Source of the DNA: Sistotremastrum niveocremeum HHB9708
Lineage: Eukaryota; Basidiomycota; Agaricomycetes; Sistotremastrales; Sistotremastraceae
Direction of reading: 5' to 3'
Assembly: GCA_001630475.1 (NCBI GenBank)
Contig: KV419416.1
Coordinates: forward strand, 196,477-260,476
DNA: 64,000 nucleotides
In this document: positions 46,425 to 57,779 of the stretch, one piece after another
Position numbering within the stretch: position 1 is the first letter of the stretch
Layout of the letters: every line of letters begins with the position of its first letter
Made by a program: the position numbers and the translations under genes
Notes under the pieces: model-generated
What the model was told of the DNA's origin: nothing
Seen by the model: only the letters and a program-made list of their open reading frames with translations
The model's database searches: none

Positions 46425-47715
46425 ATGGTCACTACGAGAGCTCAAAGCACGGTGTCTCCTAAGAAATTTTCTGGCGCATTGCGGTCCGGCAAGTCCGCTA
46501 AACCTAGGGTTAGCCTCGGCTTGTACGCTCATAATCCCAGATCTTCGACCGGTGAGCACCATGATTCTTGTCTCTCCCCGACGCTCTGTCTGACTCTGTG
46601 GCCCCGGCTAAGATGCTGTCAAGTCTGAGCGAGAAAGTCTATCCCCTCCCCTTCGCACTCCCTCGCCACCCCCACTCGTCTTCAAGATACCGGCGAAGAC
46701 CGCTGCAGTCATCGCCGTACACGGACCCTTTCGATCTGCCGAGATCATCGAGCAAAATCATGTCAAAGAGCTCTTCGAGCATGAAGACAACAACGACTAC
46801 GAAGCTATCATCGACTTGATCTTCCCCGAAACAGGTCACTCTGGCAATAAAAATCCACTTCATGTCAGACGACCTCCCAACTGCTTCATCGTAGCTCGAT
46901 CCGGCTTCACTTATATCTACAAGACGAATAATCTCCTACCTCAGCTCGAGAAGAATTTCCAGCTATCCGGGCAATATCTCAGCAGCTTGGGCGGCTGGTC
47001 CTGGCAAGAAGTCAAGCATCGCCGGAAGTACTGGGGAACGGGGGATCATCTCGGTCGTCTGTACCAGCTCTTCGTCAATCTGAGCCTCTACCTGAAAGAG
47101 CGGCATGCTCGTATTCATCCAGAGTACAAGTATAAGCCTCAGAGGAAACAGAACGACGGGAAGAAGAAAAGGGCCCCGAAACGCAAAGACACCGCCCGCC
47201 GCATCCTCAAGCACGAGGAGATCATCCCCATCCCCGACGTCAAACCCCCCATCTCACCTTCCCTACCCACTCTCGTGTCATCCGAGCACGTTGAAGACGC
47301 ATACATTGCCAAGTTCGACGAGTTTGACGACTTCATGCCTCTACCCTCCCAAGGCGATGAAGAAATGTCGGTCTCTCCAGATTATTCGCCTTCCGAGGGA
47401 ATGGACGTCGACCTACCCCAGCTTCCCGACTTCATCATCGACGTCGAGGATTACCTCTCCTCAGCCAATTCCAGTGGCCTCAGCACCCCTACTTCCTCGC
47501 CTTCTCTCGCCCATGTCGCTCTTCGGGGCATAGCCACTGCTCTCCCAGACGTGGATGCTATCGGCTTCGAGGAGGCAGACGATGACATGGATGTCTTCTT
47601 CGACTTTCCCCGTTACGAGACTGATTCCGGTCTTCAGCACTCGCGATTCGGCCAAACCGATAAATCTTGCCACGAAGGAGCCGCCGCTCTCATCCGACAA
47701 GTTTCCCCTTACTAG
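46425..47715 (+). CDS. HMG-box (MATA/Sox-like) DNA-binding protein
   Basis: Probable nuclear transcription factor. Exon 1 starts at 46425 (MVTTRAQSTVSPKKFSGALR). An intron (about 46551-46613, GTGAGCACC...GGCTAAG) leads to TDAVKSERESLSPPLRTPSP and a single long exon. An acidic stretch (ELFEHEDNNDYEAIIDLIFP) precedes the box. The box begins RRPPNCFIVARSGF, continues with LSGQYLSSLGGWSWQEVKHR, and closes with LYLKERHARIHPEYKYKPQR, the standard start and end of fungal HMG boxes. Basic sequence KKKRAPKRKDTARR follows. The tail is acidic and Ser/Pro-rich (YIAKFDEFDDFMPLPSQGDE), as in activation domains. The box is longer than normal: helix 1 to 2 by roughly 7 residues and the helix 2-3 region by about 12. 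That suggests either true insertions or a missed short intron. The family includes mating and stress regulators. No mating-locus neighbours are present. Confidence 0.8.
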
Positions 47716-48764
47716 TGACTTCAAACAATGCTATCTTCAAAATGTTGACAAATGATCGTGAGTATACTTATAGACCATGGCGTCCACTTACTTACTGCTG
47801 TCTATCAGAAAACAAATATTTCTCTCATCTTCCTCCGGTCTTCCAACAATTCATTTCTCAGTCCTGAAAATAATCGAAGAAATCACATTCAAAATGTATC
47901 AATTTTCTCATAATCAAGTCTACTGTATCGTCGTTCCAAATGTACCAAGGCGCCGAAGGGGGAAATTCTTTATGAAGTGATCTCATAATCAGCCACTACA
48001 ATCTGAAGGTCAAACCCCATTCTCGTGTAATAAAAGTAGTGTATGTACGAGTGAATCCGCTGTAAAATTTCGCCAACCCCGTAATATTCACAAGTCCAAG
48101 CACAAGTCTCAGCCCTACGGATGAATTAGTTGTCCAAGCTGCGCACAAAGACGTGGACAAACTTTAAAACTCGACCTCGCTTTCGTTGAGCTTGCACGCC
48201 TATCGCGTCCTCGTAGCATACTCCCAGCTTCACCGGCATTCTTGCGGGCGATGGTCTCACACGGACCCACAAAGATTGCGGCGCTTTGTCATGAGGCCAA
48301 TAGCTTCAAGACCGATGAATATGGCAACTCCGGTCAATTCATTAGGCCATCGGAGTGCGGAGAATTAGTTGTCACAACCTGTCTTTTTGGGAAGCGTATG
48401 ACAGAGAACAATAGCACAATCCCGATTTTTTGGCGCCCGATCTGTAATGGCAGATCTGGCCGTTGCCTCCGAGAACTTTTTGGTGCTTGGCCCTTCCAGC
48501 TGTCGTAGCAAACGCTAAGATTCAAGACATGACCATTCCAAAACATTTCATGACGCCTTCTGTGATCCTGCCAACGCACTTTCCACAAACGGCGATGATC
48601 ATCAGAATCAGGAAATTCCTCGAATAAATATCACTGTTCCGAATTCATTACAAGAAAGTCCTCTCAACAGCGCCGGGACGGTTACATATATTCAGTATTC
48701 TCAGTTTCGCCATATTCAGTGCTTCACGGGGTCCTATTATCGAACGTCAAAAAATGTAAGGACA
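47716..48764. other. Convergent intergenic region, no gene seen
   Basis: Lies between the HMG-box gene and the 3' end of the minus-strand pseudokinase gene. Plus-strand frames of 60-88 codons have no motif. AT-rich from about 47800 to 48020. Confidence 0.45.
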
Positions 48765-51700
48765 TCAATGAAAAGCTGACCAACCTAGTATTACAGCTGT
48801 ACAGTGCCATAAGTCGTCAGTCTGCGGGACGTGAATGTCAGTCCCTGTCTCGGAACAGAGCGATTCAATAGTTTCTTCCTCCAGCGAAGCCAGTCTGGTT
48901 CGATTGTTCTCCGGAACAGTCAAGAATCCAAGATGCGAGGCCGCCGCTACAGAAGCATTGATGAGCTGATCAATAGCTCGCAGATCACTTTCGACGGGGC
49001 CTGTTAATCTCCAGACACAAACACCCTCGCCGGGCTCTTCGACGTTTCGTCTAATTTGCCAGAGCGTACCGTTGGGATCCCAAACGTCTGAGTCTAGTGG
49101 CATAGGACGAGTTGGGACGAAAGGTATATCGGTGCCCGCTTGGGCCTCGATTGTGATACCGAGACGTAAGGTTTCTTGTCGGATCGCCCTGAGGACGAAT
49201 TTCTGATTCTTGCGGAGGAAACGATGCCACCTCTCGAAGATTGGCGCGCCGACCTAAACACAATGAGAGATTGTAGGAACTGTTGATTGAATATTACATA
49301 CCTCTTCTGTGGTGGCAGGTATCTGACCGAATTGAGAAAAGAGTCCTCGTTTAGCCTCCAACAAGCCTCCGCTAGGCCCACGAATAGTCATCTTCATATT
49401 TTCATGCAGCTCGAAATTAACGTTGAAATTGTTTCCGAGTGCATTCAACCATCCGGTTCCGCGTCTGAGGAGGTGAGTATGCAGACCTCGAGGTTGATCC
49501 GTCTCTATCGTGTTCTCGAAGCGGCTTTGATATTCAATCAACTGTTGCGGAAGATTAGAGCTGAGACCAATAGAATATTCCAGTAAAGATACCTTTCTGA
49601 ACTCTGCTGCGGCAGGTATGACATCCGCACGAGGTCCGACGATCTTTACAGAGATATCCATTTCGCCTTCGGAGCCGATAGAGAACGTTTCCGTGAACTC
49701 TATTTGAATGGAATAATGTGCTTTGAGCCGTTCCGCTGCACTCCTGGACGGAGCCAGGAATTCGACTCCTCGGATGCTTGGGAGGTTGATGTGGTCGGTC
49801 ATAGTAGTCGCCTACCAGTACAGTCAGAGACCATGAGGAAATGGACAGGACGAGACACTGACCATACGACCGACTCGCTCTCGAATCTCATGGATGACGT
49901 TATTCACGTGTCTCTCAGGCCCACTTATCTATAAGAGATTTAGTTGAAGAAGCGATCGTCAAGAACGTGCACTCACCTTCCATAAGCAGGGGCGATTAGG
50001 TTCCACAGAAGAATTGGCAAAGAAAGTCTCGATAGTAACGCCGTATTCTTCCTCCAGGCTCGCTTTGCCTCCGTCAGCAGGACCTGCGATACTCTGTGCA
50101 TGTTCCTCTTCAAGTCGAATTTCCTCGGTAATTCTCTGCCAACGACTCGACGCCGGACTTTGAAGGCCTAAGGGATTATTTCGAGGGGAACGCCAGGGCG
50201 GCATATCTTGAGCGGGGCTTCGCCGACCGCCTATGACCTTGGAGAAGTTAGAAAAAGGAACAAATGAAATAAGGACACCCGAACCTCGTTCAAGGCGATT
50301 GCTGGAGAGTGCGGCCGCGATCCACTTGGTCGAGGAGATAAAGGTCTCTGCGATGCCATTGGGGATAAAGGCAAAGGCATTCTCTGCGGTGACATCCCAT
50401 ATTGGCGACTGGTAGGAGTAGCAGCTCTAGGAGGATAAACTCCAAAATCAGGCATCGGAACAGGTGAAGTTGGGCGATTTACGAATCGCGAAGGGGATGA
50501 ACTACGCGGGTTGACATCTGGACTGTCGGGAGGCGGGTGGGGGTGGAACTTCCATTGGGATGCAAGATGGTCTAGAGTATATGACATATCTGTGATGCTG
50601 GGTCTTGAATCCATGTCAAGCGCCCAACACTGTTCGAGTAAGTTCCACAGCGGCTCAGTCAATCCGCGCTTTCGGTATGTCCAAGTTGAAGGACGCGTAG
50701 GGGTTTTGCCTTGCAATAGATCCATAGTGACTGTTTCATGAAGAATCGATTCCATGAATGGATGACTGCCTGTGAGAAGCTCGAGGATGCACATCGAGAA
50801 TTGCCAGATATCGCTGGCCCGAGAAGGACGCTCTTCGGTGTCAGGAGTAGTCAGTTCCGGGGCCAGCCATCTTACGAAGCCACTCCGGGTATTTGTTACG
50901 GTTGTGTTGGACATTTCGCTCCGTATGTGCGATACACTGAACCCTGTAAGTAACGCTTGTCCCTTGTCGTTTATCACGATGTTTTCCTGCGGGTCAATCA
51001 ATCAGAGACATTCGAGGATGAGAGAAGCCAGAAACTTACACAGCGAATGTTTTGATGGAGAATCGGGTTTTCTCTGTTATGAAGATAGCCTAGTGCGCTT
51101 GCAATTTGAGCGACCTAAGATCCACAAAATTGATTCACCATAGATCTAAAGAGATTGAAGTACTCACCAGCGCAGTCCTATTCACCATAGGTCGATCCGC
51201 AACGAAATCCAGAACCATGCCATTAACCATCCAAGGGGAAACGATTCCGACTTGAGGAGCGTATTGCCGAGTAATTCCAATGAACTCCACAATATGGGAA
51301 TGTTTGAGATATCGGGTAAGGAAGACTTCATGGTAGAAGCGCTGAAAACAACGTTCTGAGTTCCATTGTGTTCGGATGCTTAGGAACCAAAAACGGCTAA
51401 GTGACGTACTCGCAGGACGTCGTGCTCTTCTTCCGGCACTTCACTGCGCGGTATCTTCAGAGCAAGAGCTCTGCCTTGTCTATCAGCTCCCCATATATCA
51501 GCGAAACGTCCGGACAGAATGGGCTTTGAGGATCGATCGTCGATGGAGGGTACCTCAAAATCGCTAGGCAGCGACTTCGTTGTGATTGACAGTTCGTACG
51601 CCGCTGCAAGAGCCGTTTCGCGGATTCGATCAGACGCAGGTCTTGAATCAACCACCTGGGCATGGCTGAGTGAGAAGGATGAGTATGGAGGTGCAGACAA

Positions 51701-52511
51701 AGCATGCCTTGACGAGTTGGTTCAGGAAGAGGTTCGCTTGTTCACCCTCAAGTTTCATAGCTTTGTCACGATATTCGTGTCGCGTCAGAACACGTTCTAG
51801 TAGATCATCAAGGTCCTTCTTGTCCTTTGGTTCGTCGTTGCTCGCTCTCCTGGTGAGCTCGTCCATCACAGAACTATGTTTCTGTACATATAATGAGCAT
51901 CAGATGTTTCTAGAAGAAGTAGATGGAGAACGTACGGCGATGCCTAATTCCTCCGCTTGTCCCATGAGACCGTTCATCTCGCTCAGAATATTATCCTGCA
52001 TGGCTAAACTCCCTACCACGCCCAGATCGACCCATTCTCGAGCTTTGTGATGGACGTTGCGTATCAATCTATAGTCGATAAACAATGATCATCAGCGAGG
52101 TCCGGTGGTACAGCACATCGGAGACATACAGATCTACACGTCGAACCCACGAGTCCCAACGTTGTTCATGTCCATCGAGAGATACCAGCGTCTTCAATAA
52201 CCACTGACAACACGCATGTATCCTCTTAAATGTCCTCTAATACTCACATCATCATTAGATCACCCTTTCACATAACGAACAATGCATAATGCACTCACAC
52301 GATGGACGAACATCTTAGACGCTAATGTTCCGATTTCATTCATCAGTTGATTGAGCGGCAGGGTGCTCAGTGATTTATCATCTTCGTAAGGTTCACCCCC
52401 GAGATATGGTGCGATGCTTGGGATCAAGCTTAGATTGCCGTATGTGAGAGCAAGTGTTTCCGGTGAGGTGGGCGCAGGGGGAGGTGCATAAAGAGCTCCA
52501 TAGCTGGACAT
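48765..52511 (-). CDS. Pseudokinase (TKL-like) fused to KH-like RNA-binding repeats
   Basis: Large multi-exon gene starting at 52511 (MSSYGALYAPPPAPTSPETL). N-terminal helices (EIGTLASKMFVHR, WLLKTLVSLDGHEQRWDSWV, HHKAREWVDLGVVGSLAMQD) precede a TKL-type kinase fold. The glycine loop is PILSGRFADIWGA and the lysine is in ALALKIPRS. The catalytic loop reads ILHQNIRCENIVIN where HRD/HGDLKxxN is expected, so the Asp is lost and the Asn kept. The DFG motif reads TGF in QALLTGFSVS. The C-lobe is intact (RWLAPE, ASDIWQFSMCILELLTG, SRPSITDM). Loss of both Asp residues marks a pseudokinase. A Pro/Ser linker (SPVPMPDFGVYPPRAATPTS) leads, across a 47-base intron at about 50233-50280, into repeats resembling vigilin-type KH domains: GGKASLEEEYGVTIETFF, ISGPERHVNNVIHEIRERVG, SVKIVGPRADVIPAAAEF, MKMTIRGPSGGLLEAKRG and VWRLTGPVESDLRAIDQLI. 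If that intron is wrong there are two genes. Confidence 0.78.
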
Positions 52512-52780
52512 CCTGTTCCGGGAAACCGAGAATTGATTCTATGGCACTGAGGCCTCTCTCCGAACTATTGTAACACTGGCTGAGCTGAGTCGTTGAGCGA
52601 ACTTATAGGACTGAATAGCAGAGGACAATTAGAGGCTGAACGGAACGCGAACATGCACAGCCACACCCACGTGGCAAAGGCGCGTCTCGGTCGTCACGTG
52701 ATTCACTTCACAATTTTTGGCTTCAAAACCTCGAGTCTCTCTTCTCCTAAGCCAGTCGATCCAGTCGTTTTAAATACACT
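52512..52780. promoter_or_regulatory. Short divergent promoter, pseudokinase and DBP8
   Basis: Only 269 bases separate two start codons that point apart. It contains CACGTGGCAAAGG (E-box-like CACGTG, 52669-52674) and CGTCACGTGATT (CACGTG, 52695-52700), two CACGTG cores 26 bases apart. CACGTG is a classical bHLH site in fungi. Function here is inferred. Confidence 0.5.
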
Positions 52781-55154
52781 ATGGCACTTGGCAAAAAACG
52801 AAAGGAGCTCACTGCAGACGACTTGTTGCGAAGAGAAGAGACGCTCTCTGTCAAACGGCAGAAAACCACCAGCCAAGTCGGGAAGAGACGCACTCAAAAG
52901 TTAGACTCAGAACCAGAGTCCGATGCCTCAGGCGACAGCTCAGACGATGGTCCATTGCTCAAAGATGGAGATGGGGATGATGGAAGTGATGCTGAAAACG
53001 TTGAAGATAGTGAAGACGATCAGTCATCGGACGTCCAGCGACAGCCCCTGGACGAGCAGTCCTCGACAAGAATACGAGCCGACACTTCAGGCGCTCAGCG
53101 AAAAATCGTGGACAATTCTCAGGAGCCACTCTCGTTACCAAAGAAGACGCCATCCTTCACGTCGTTAGGAATATCGGATCCCATCGTTCGTGCATTGGCA
53201 AATATGTCTATCAAGCTGCCTACCGAAGTGCAAGCTGCGTGCATTCCGCCCATGCTAGCAGGTACGTCTATTCGTGATATCCTACATTCTTCTCCTGTTC
53301 GTTTAACTGGTATCATCCAGGCAAAGATTGTATAGGCAATGCAAAAACCGGTTCAGGCAAAACATTCGCATTTGCTCTCCCAATCATACAATCATTATCG
53401 AAAGACCCTTATGGCATATACGCCTTAGTCCTTACTCCAACCCGGTATGTATTCTGCCACTCCAATCTTTTGAGTGGTTTCACCTTTGTTCGACGCTGAA
53501 ACTGGCTCAATAGCGAACTTGCTTTCCAGATATCGGAACAGTTTGCCGTGATAGGCAGTGCATTGAATGTGAAAACATCGATAATAGTCGGTGGCATGGA
53601 TATGATGGCGCAAGCCATCGACTTGCGAAATCGACCGCACGTCGTCATTGCCACACCCGGCCGAATAGTGGATCACTTGAGAAGCTCAACCGGAGAATGG
53701 GATTTATCGCGTGTCAAATATCTCGTGAGCTTGTTCTTTGTTCTGTTAGACAGCTCTCTGAACATTTGATGTAGATTCTCGATGAGGCGGATAGATTGTT
53801 GACATCGACCTTTGCACCTGATCTATCGTACCTTTTTGGCGTTTTACCGAAGGAACGACAGACATGCCTCTTCACCGCAACTCTCACGCCCGCTGTAGAG
53901 AAAATCGCCGATGCAACGCCTAGAGCAGGAAAGCAAAAACCCTTCGTACATCGAATGCTATCAAGGTATGCCCTTATACACATATAACGTTCCTGGTATT
54001 GACGGCGTGTCTTAGTGTGGAAACAGTAGAGACGCTCAAACAAAGCTACTTGCTATTGCCATCGCATATCCGTGAACCTTACCTATTCTATCTGTTGTGT
54101 AATCCCCCAAAATCCGTCATCCATCTCCGTCGTGCACCCCCTGAACCTACCAAGCCCGCCCACAAGCAGAAGCACTTGAAGAAGCCACTCAAGAAACCCT
54201 CGAAAGCCCCGTCTTCATCCGATTCATCTGAGATCATTCAACCACCTCCGACTATCATATTCTGTGCACGAACTCGAACAGCCGCCTACCTTACATCACT
54301 TCTACGCACCCTCGGTATACGATCTACAGCCTTGCATTCAAAGATCACCCAACGAGCTCGTTTGAACTCCTTGTCTTTATTCCGTTCCAGGATGATTCCG
54401 GTCCTCATCACTACAGATGTCGGAGCGCGTGGTCTCGATATTGATGATGTCGCAATGGTAATCAATTGGGACATCCCACGGGAACCTGAGGAATACACCC
54501 ATCGAGTCGGAAGAACGGCTCGTATGGGAAAAGATGGTATCGCTATCAGTTTCGTCACAGAGAGAGACGAAGACTCAGTCTTGGCTATCGAGAATCGAAT
54601 CAGTGAGTTTAACCTTTTCTCTCACCGTACCATACATATCGTATCCCCCTGCTTTCCCATCAAAGTGGTTCTCACGTTTGACTCGGGTTTATCTCGAAAG
54701 CACATGACCTCTCCTACCTTCACATTTTTTCCTGTCGTTGGCGCGGCCGATAGGCGAGGCAATATGCTGACGTTTTGATTATCGTGCATCAGATACCAAG
54801 CTGGAAGAAATGACCCTTCCCGAGGAGAAAGTACTCGAAAAACTCAACGCGGTCTCGACTGCTAAACGGCTAGCCAACATGGTATGTTTTCATCTGTTTG
54901 TCTTTTTCAATTTGTTTTTCGTTTTCCTTGTCCCCGCCGATCCCCCGGTTGTTCGCTTTTCCCGGTCGTATGTTTTTCGAGCGGCTCGGCTAGTTGTTGT
55001 TTCACCCTCGGTTTTTCTTCTCTCTCTGTTGATCTGTGGCTGAAAAAAACCTCTACAGGAACTTCACGATTCGAACTTTGGACAGCGAGAAGAGATCCAC
55101 AAGAAGAAGAAAGGTCGACTGGATTCAGAAAGACCATTGCCCGTGTCGACGTAA
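52781..55154 (+). CDS. DBP8: DEAD-box RNA helicase Dbp8 (DDX49)
   Basis: Nucleolar ATP-dependent RNA helicase for 40S subunit assembly, working with Esf2 in yeast. Start at 52781 ([20 protein letters not shown]), then an acidic low-complexity N-terminus. Q-motif region: [20 protein letters not shown] and LPTEVQ. Motif I is AKTGSGKT and the others are [29 protein letters not shown] (DEAD) and LFTATLTP (motif III, TAT in place of SAT). [36 protein letters not shown] and [10 protein letters not shown] follow. A basic insert ([20 protein letters not shown]) interrupts the second RecA domain after [12 protein letters not shown]. Introns at about 53262-53322, 53444-53511, 53725-53773, 53966-54014, 54601-54791 and 54881-55059. 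The last two are longer than usual here. The end, [17 protein letters not shown], is basic as in the family. Confidence 0.94.
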
Positions 55155-56386
55155 CGCGCTGACCACTCAACCTGGGCGCGAGGCACACAAGCAAACCGGG
55201 CGCACCTCTTGCTAGGTTTCTGATCGGCTAGTTCGGTCGATAAGCGCGGATACAAATTCGGCCAGGCACCGCACGTGGAAGCGTATCGGTGACCTAGCTT
55301 CGGGTCCAGATCTCTAGATTAGGCGAGTCGGCTATCAAGCTATGGAGTCTTTCGGAAATACGACCGTCGGGCCGAGGGTCTTAGCTTTTTTGCAAATGTG
55401 ATTTGCATGCTGCGGCAACGTCGAGGGCAATCACGACTGTCTCTGAGATACCGTGAACTATATTGCAAGGTTGCGGGGTTTTGCCAAGATGAATGCCTAG
55501 AATCTCTAGTCGCGATGTGTCGTGCTACGCCTCTTACATGTATTCGCTATGGTCAGCGCGAATCCTTCATCCGGAGAGGGTAGAGCGGCTTCGTGGGTTC
55601 GCTTCCTGAGAAGACCTCAAGTGGTTCCTTGAGACGCAGAGCGATCACCTTTCTTCCGTAGAAGTGCTAGCCGGATATCAGGTTTAATATACGTAAGCGC
55701 GCTTCCTGAGGCTGAGACCTGAGGCCTGAGGTCTCGCGAGTGGGATTCCGTGTGCCTTTTCGGATATTACAGCGGTCTGGAGAGCGTGGAGGAGATGAAG
55801 AGCAAGCTTCGGTGGGCTCCGACGTCGAAGTGGCGTTGCCTAATTGGGATCAAAGAGAGTCGGAGTGAATGAGAGTGGGCTATGACGCATATATCGTCCA
55901 CTGTGAGGACATGGTGATTTGTGCACATTTGCGATGTCCACAGCCGACCATCGATATCAGTGCAAAGACCAATGAAAAACGTCCAGCGATCGTCGCATCA
56001 GAAAGGTACGAGTTGGAAAGGCCGAGGACAGCCTCCCGACAAGCTGACTAAGGACGTTCGCATGGCGGGACAGGGAGCACTGAATGGATATTCCAGGGAT
56101 GGCGGCGAAGACGGCGCAGAGCGTAGCCGGACATATCGCGGGACCGCAATAAGAAGTCGAGGAGTATATTGATTGGGCAGGAACGACCCTGACGGCTGCT
56201 GTTTCCCCGCATGGCAGACTAGAACCCAAGCACTGAACCGCACCCCCTTTGCTAGCCGATGCTCAGGTCGTTTAAAGCTCTCTCTTGTATATATTCCACC
56301 ACTTCCACTCTCATTTTCTCCGGCCCTCCCTTTTCCTACACCCCTAGCCCGTCCACCTCCTAACTTCATCCCTTTCCCTACTCACC
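55155..56386. other. Intergenic, with an imperfect palindrome and a TATA box
   Basis: No gene supported. An imperfect palindrome GAGACCTGAGGCCTGAGG followed by TCTC lies at 55714-55735, within a run of CCTGAG repeats. A related CCTGAGAAGACCTCAAG lies near 55604. A TATA-like TGTATATATTCC at about 56286-56297 is some 95 bases before the membrane protein start and followed by a pyrimidine-rich leader (CACTCTCATTTTCTCC). Confidence 0.45.
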
Positions 56387-57779
56387 ATGGCGGCTGTCTT
56401 CAACATTGACAAGGCTGAGCTGGTCTCCATTTTCGTGGAAGCCCTGTTGTATGGTCAGCCCACTTTCCTATCGACTCACCTCTTCGTACCGATGCTCATG
56501 CGACTTTCAGGCATCTTCGTGGTTTTGTTTATCGCTGCCGTCTGGATTCTCCTATTCCGCCGCTCAACGGACCACGTCAACAAGCCCATGTTGGTCGCCG
56601 CAATCCTCATGTTCATCTTTGCGACGACAGTCAGTACCTGCATGCTCTGACTCTTGACTCCGTCTCATGTGCAACCTCCTTCTCCCCTTTGTACACTCCA
56701 CAGCATTTGATCACCAACTTTACTCGTATCATCGACGCCTTTATTCACGATCGAGTAACTCCGGGTCCGATCCGGTCGCTTCAGAACCAGACAACTGTCA
56801 AGAACCTCCTAAAATCTTCGGTTCTCGTAGCGCAGTTGATCACGGGAGACGCTCTTGTGGTTCGTATCACGCGTCATAAACACTGCCAAATACGGAATCT
56901 AACCTCGTCTTGTTCACCAGACTTACCGTACCTACCTGGTCTGGCATCATAACATCTGGGTTGCACTTGTTCCCGCTTTGTTGGTCATTGGAACCGTCGG
57001 TCAGTTTTTTTCAGCCCCACATTCACCGTCGTTTCACCTAATTCTGTAAAATAGTGACCGGCACCGGAGTTGTCCATGGACTTGCCACTATCAAGCCCAC
57101 GGATCCTGTCTTTTTGGCCCAGCTCGCGTCTTGGATCACCGCCGAGCTTGTACTTACTTTCTGCAACAACATCATCAACACTGGTACGTTACCCGAAACA
57201 CCGCGCCTCTATCTGCACTGACAATGGTCTACTAGGTTTGATCACCTACAAGATCTGGTCCGTCGATCGCAGAGCATCCAGCCGTGTTGAAGGACAGTCG
57301 ATGCGCCCTGTCATCGCCATCGTCGTCGAGTCCGGTGCTTTGGCCGCCGCCACTTCCATGATCACGTTGATCACTTATTTGGCCGGCTCAAATTCGCAAT
57401 ACATCGTCCTTGACAACGTGGGTATTCGGCATGCCATAATGTGAACTACTTTCTAACTTCTAATTAGATGTCACCCATCACTGGTATCGCGTTCACACTC
57501 ATCATCGTCCGCGTCGGTCTCGGCCTTGCCAACTCCGGTACTACCTCGCGATACAACACTGGCGGCGTCTCTGGTGCCAGTGCTATGCACGGACGTAAAG
57601 GCACTCAATCAACTGGCTCCTACATGATCCCATCGCGGTCTCAGAACCGTTACCCTCTTCAACCTCTCGCCGTTCACATCACCACTGAGCAACAACACTC
57701 GGATAGCACTGTTGACATGGACAGGGATTCGGAATTCCAAGACCACAAGTCGTTAAACAAGTCATGGTCACCTGCGTAA
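56387..57779 (+). CDS. Multi-helix membrane protein, agaricomycete orphan family
   Basis: Integral membrane protein of roughly 330 residues, with about seven predicted helices. Start at 56387 (MAAVFNIDKAELVSIFVEAL). Helices include the segments IFVVLFIAAVWILLF, MLVAAILMFIFATT, SVLVAQLITGDALVTYR, NIWVALVPALLVIGTVVTG, LASWITAELVLTFCNNIINT, IAIVVESGALAAATSMITLI and MSPITGIAFTLIIVRVGLGL. The cytoplasmic-type loop LITYKIWSVDRRASSR between helices is typical of this group. A Ser/Arg/His-rich tail (SMIPSR-like, then HITTEQQHSDSTVDMDRDSE) follows. Introns at about 56455-56512, 56632-56701, 56856-56921, 56999-57054, 57184-57236 and 57419-57468. The arrangement recalls agaricomycete proteins sometimes listed as GPCR-like, but no GPCR signature is present and ligands are unknown. 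Confidence 0.78.

Noticed and set aside
46425-47715. Mating-type locus
   Set aside because: An HMG box alone is not evidence. There are no homeodomain pair, pheromone or receptor genes, or usual flanking markers nearby.
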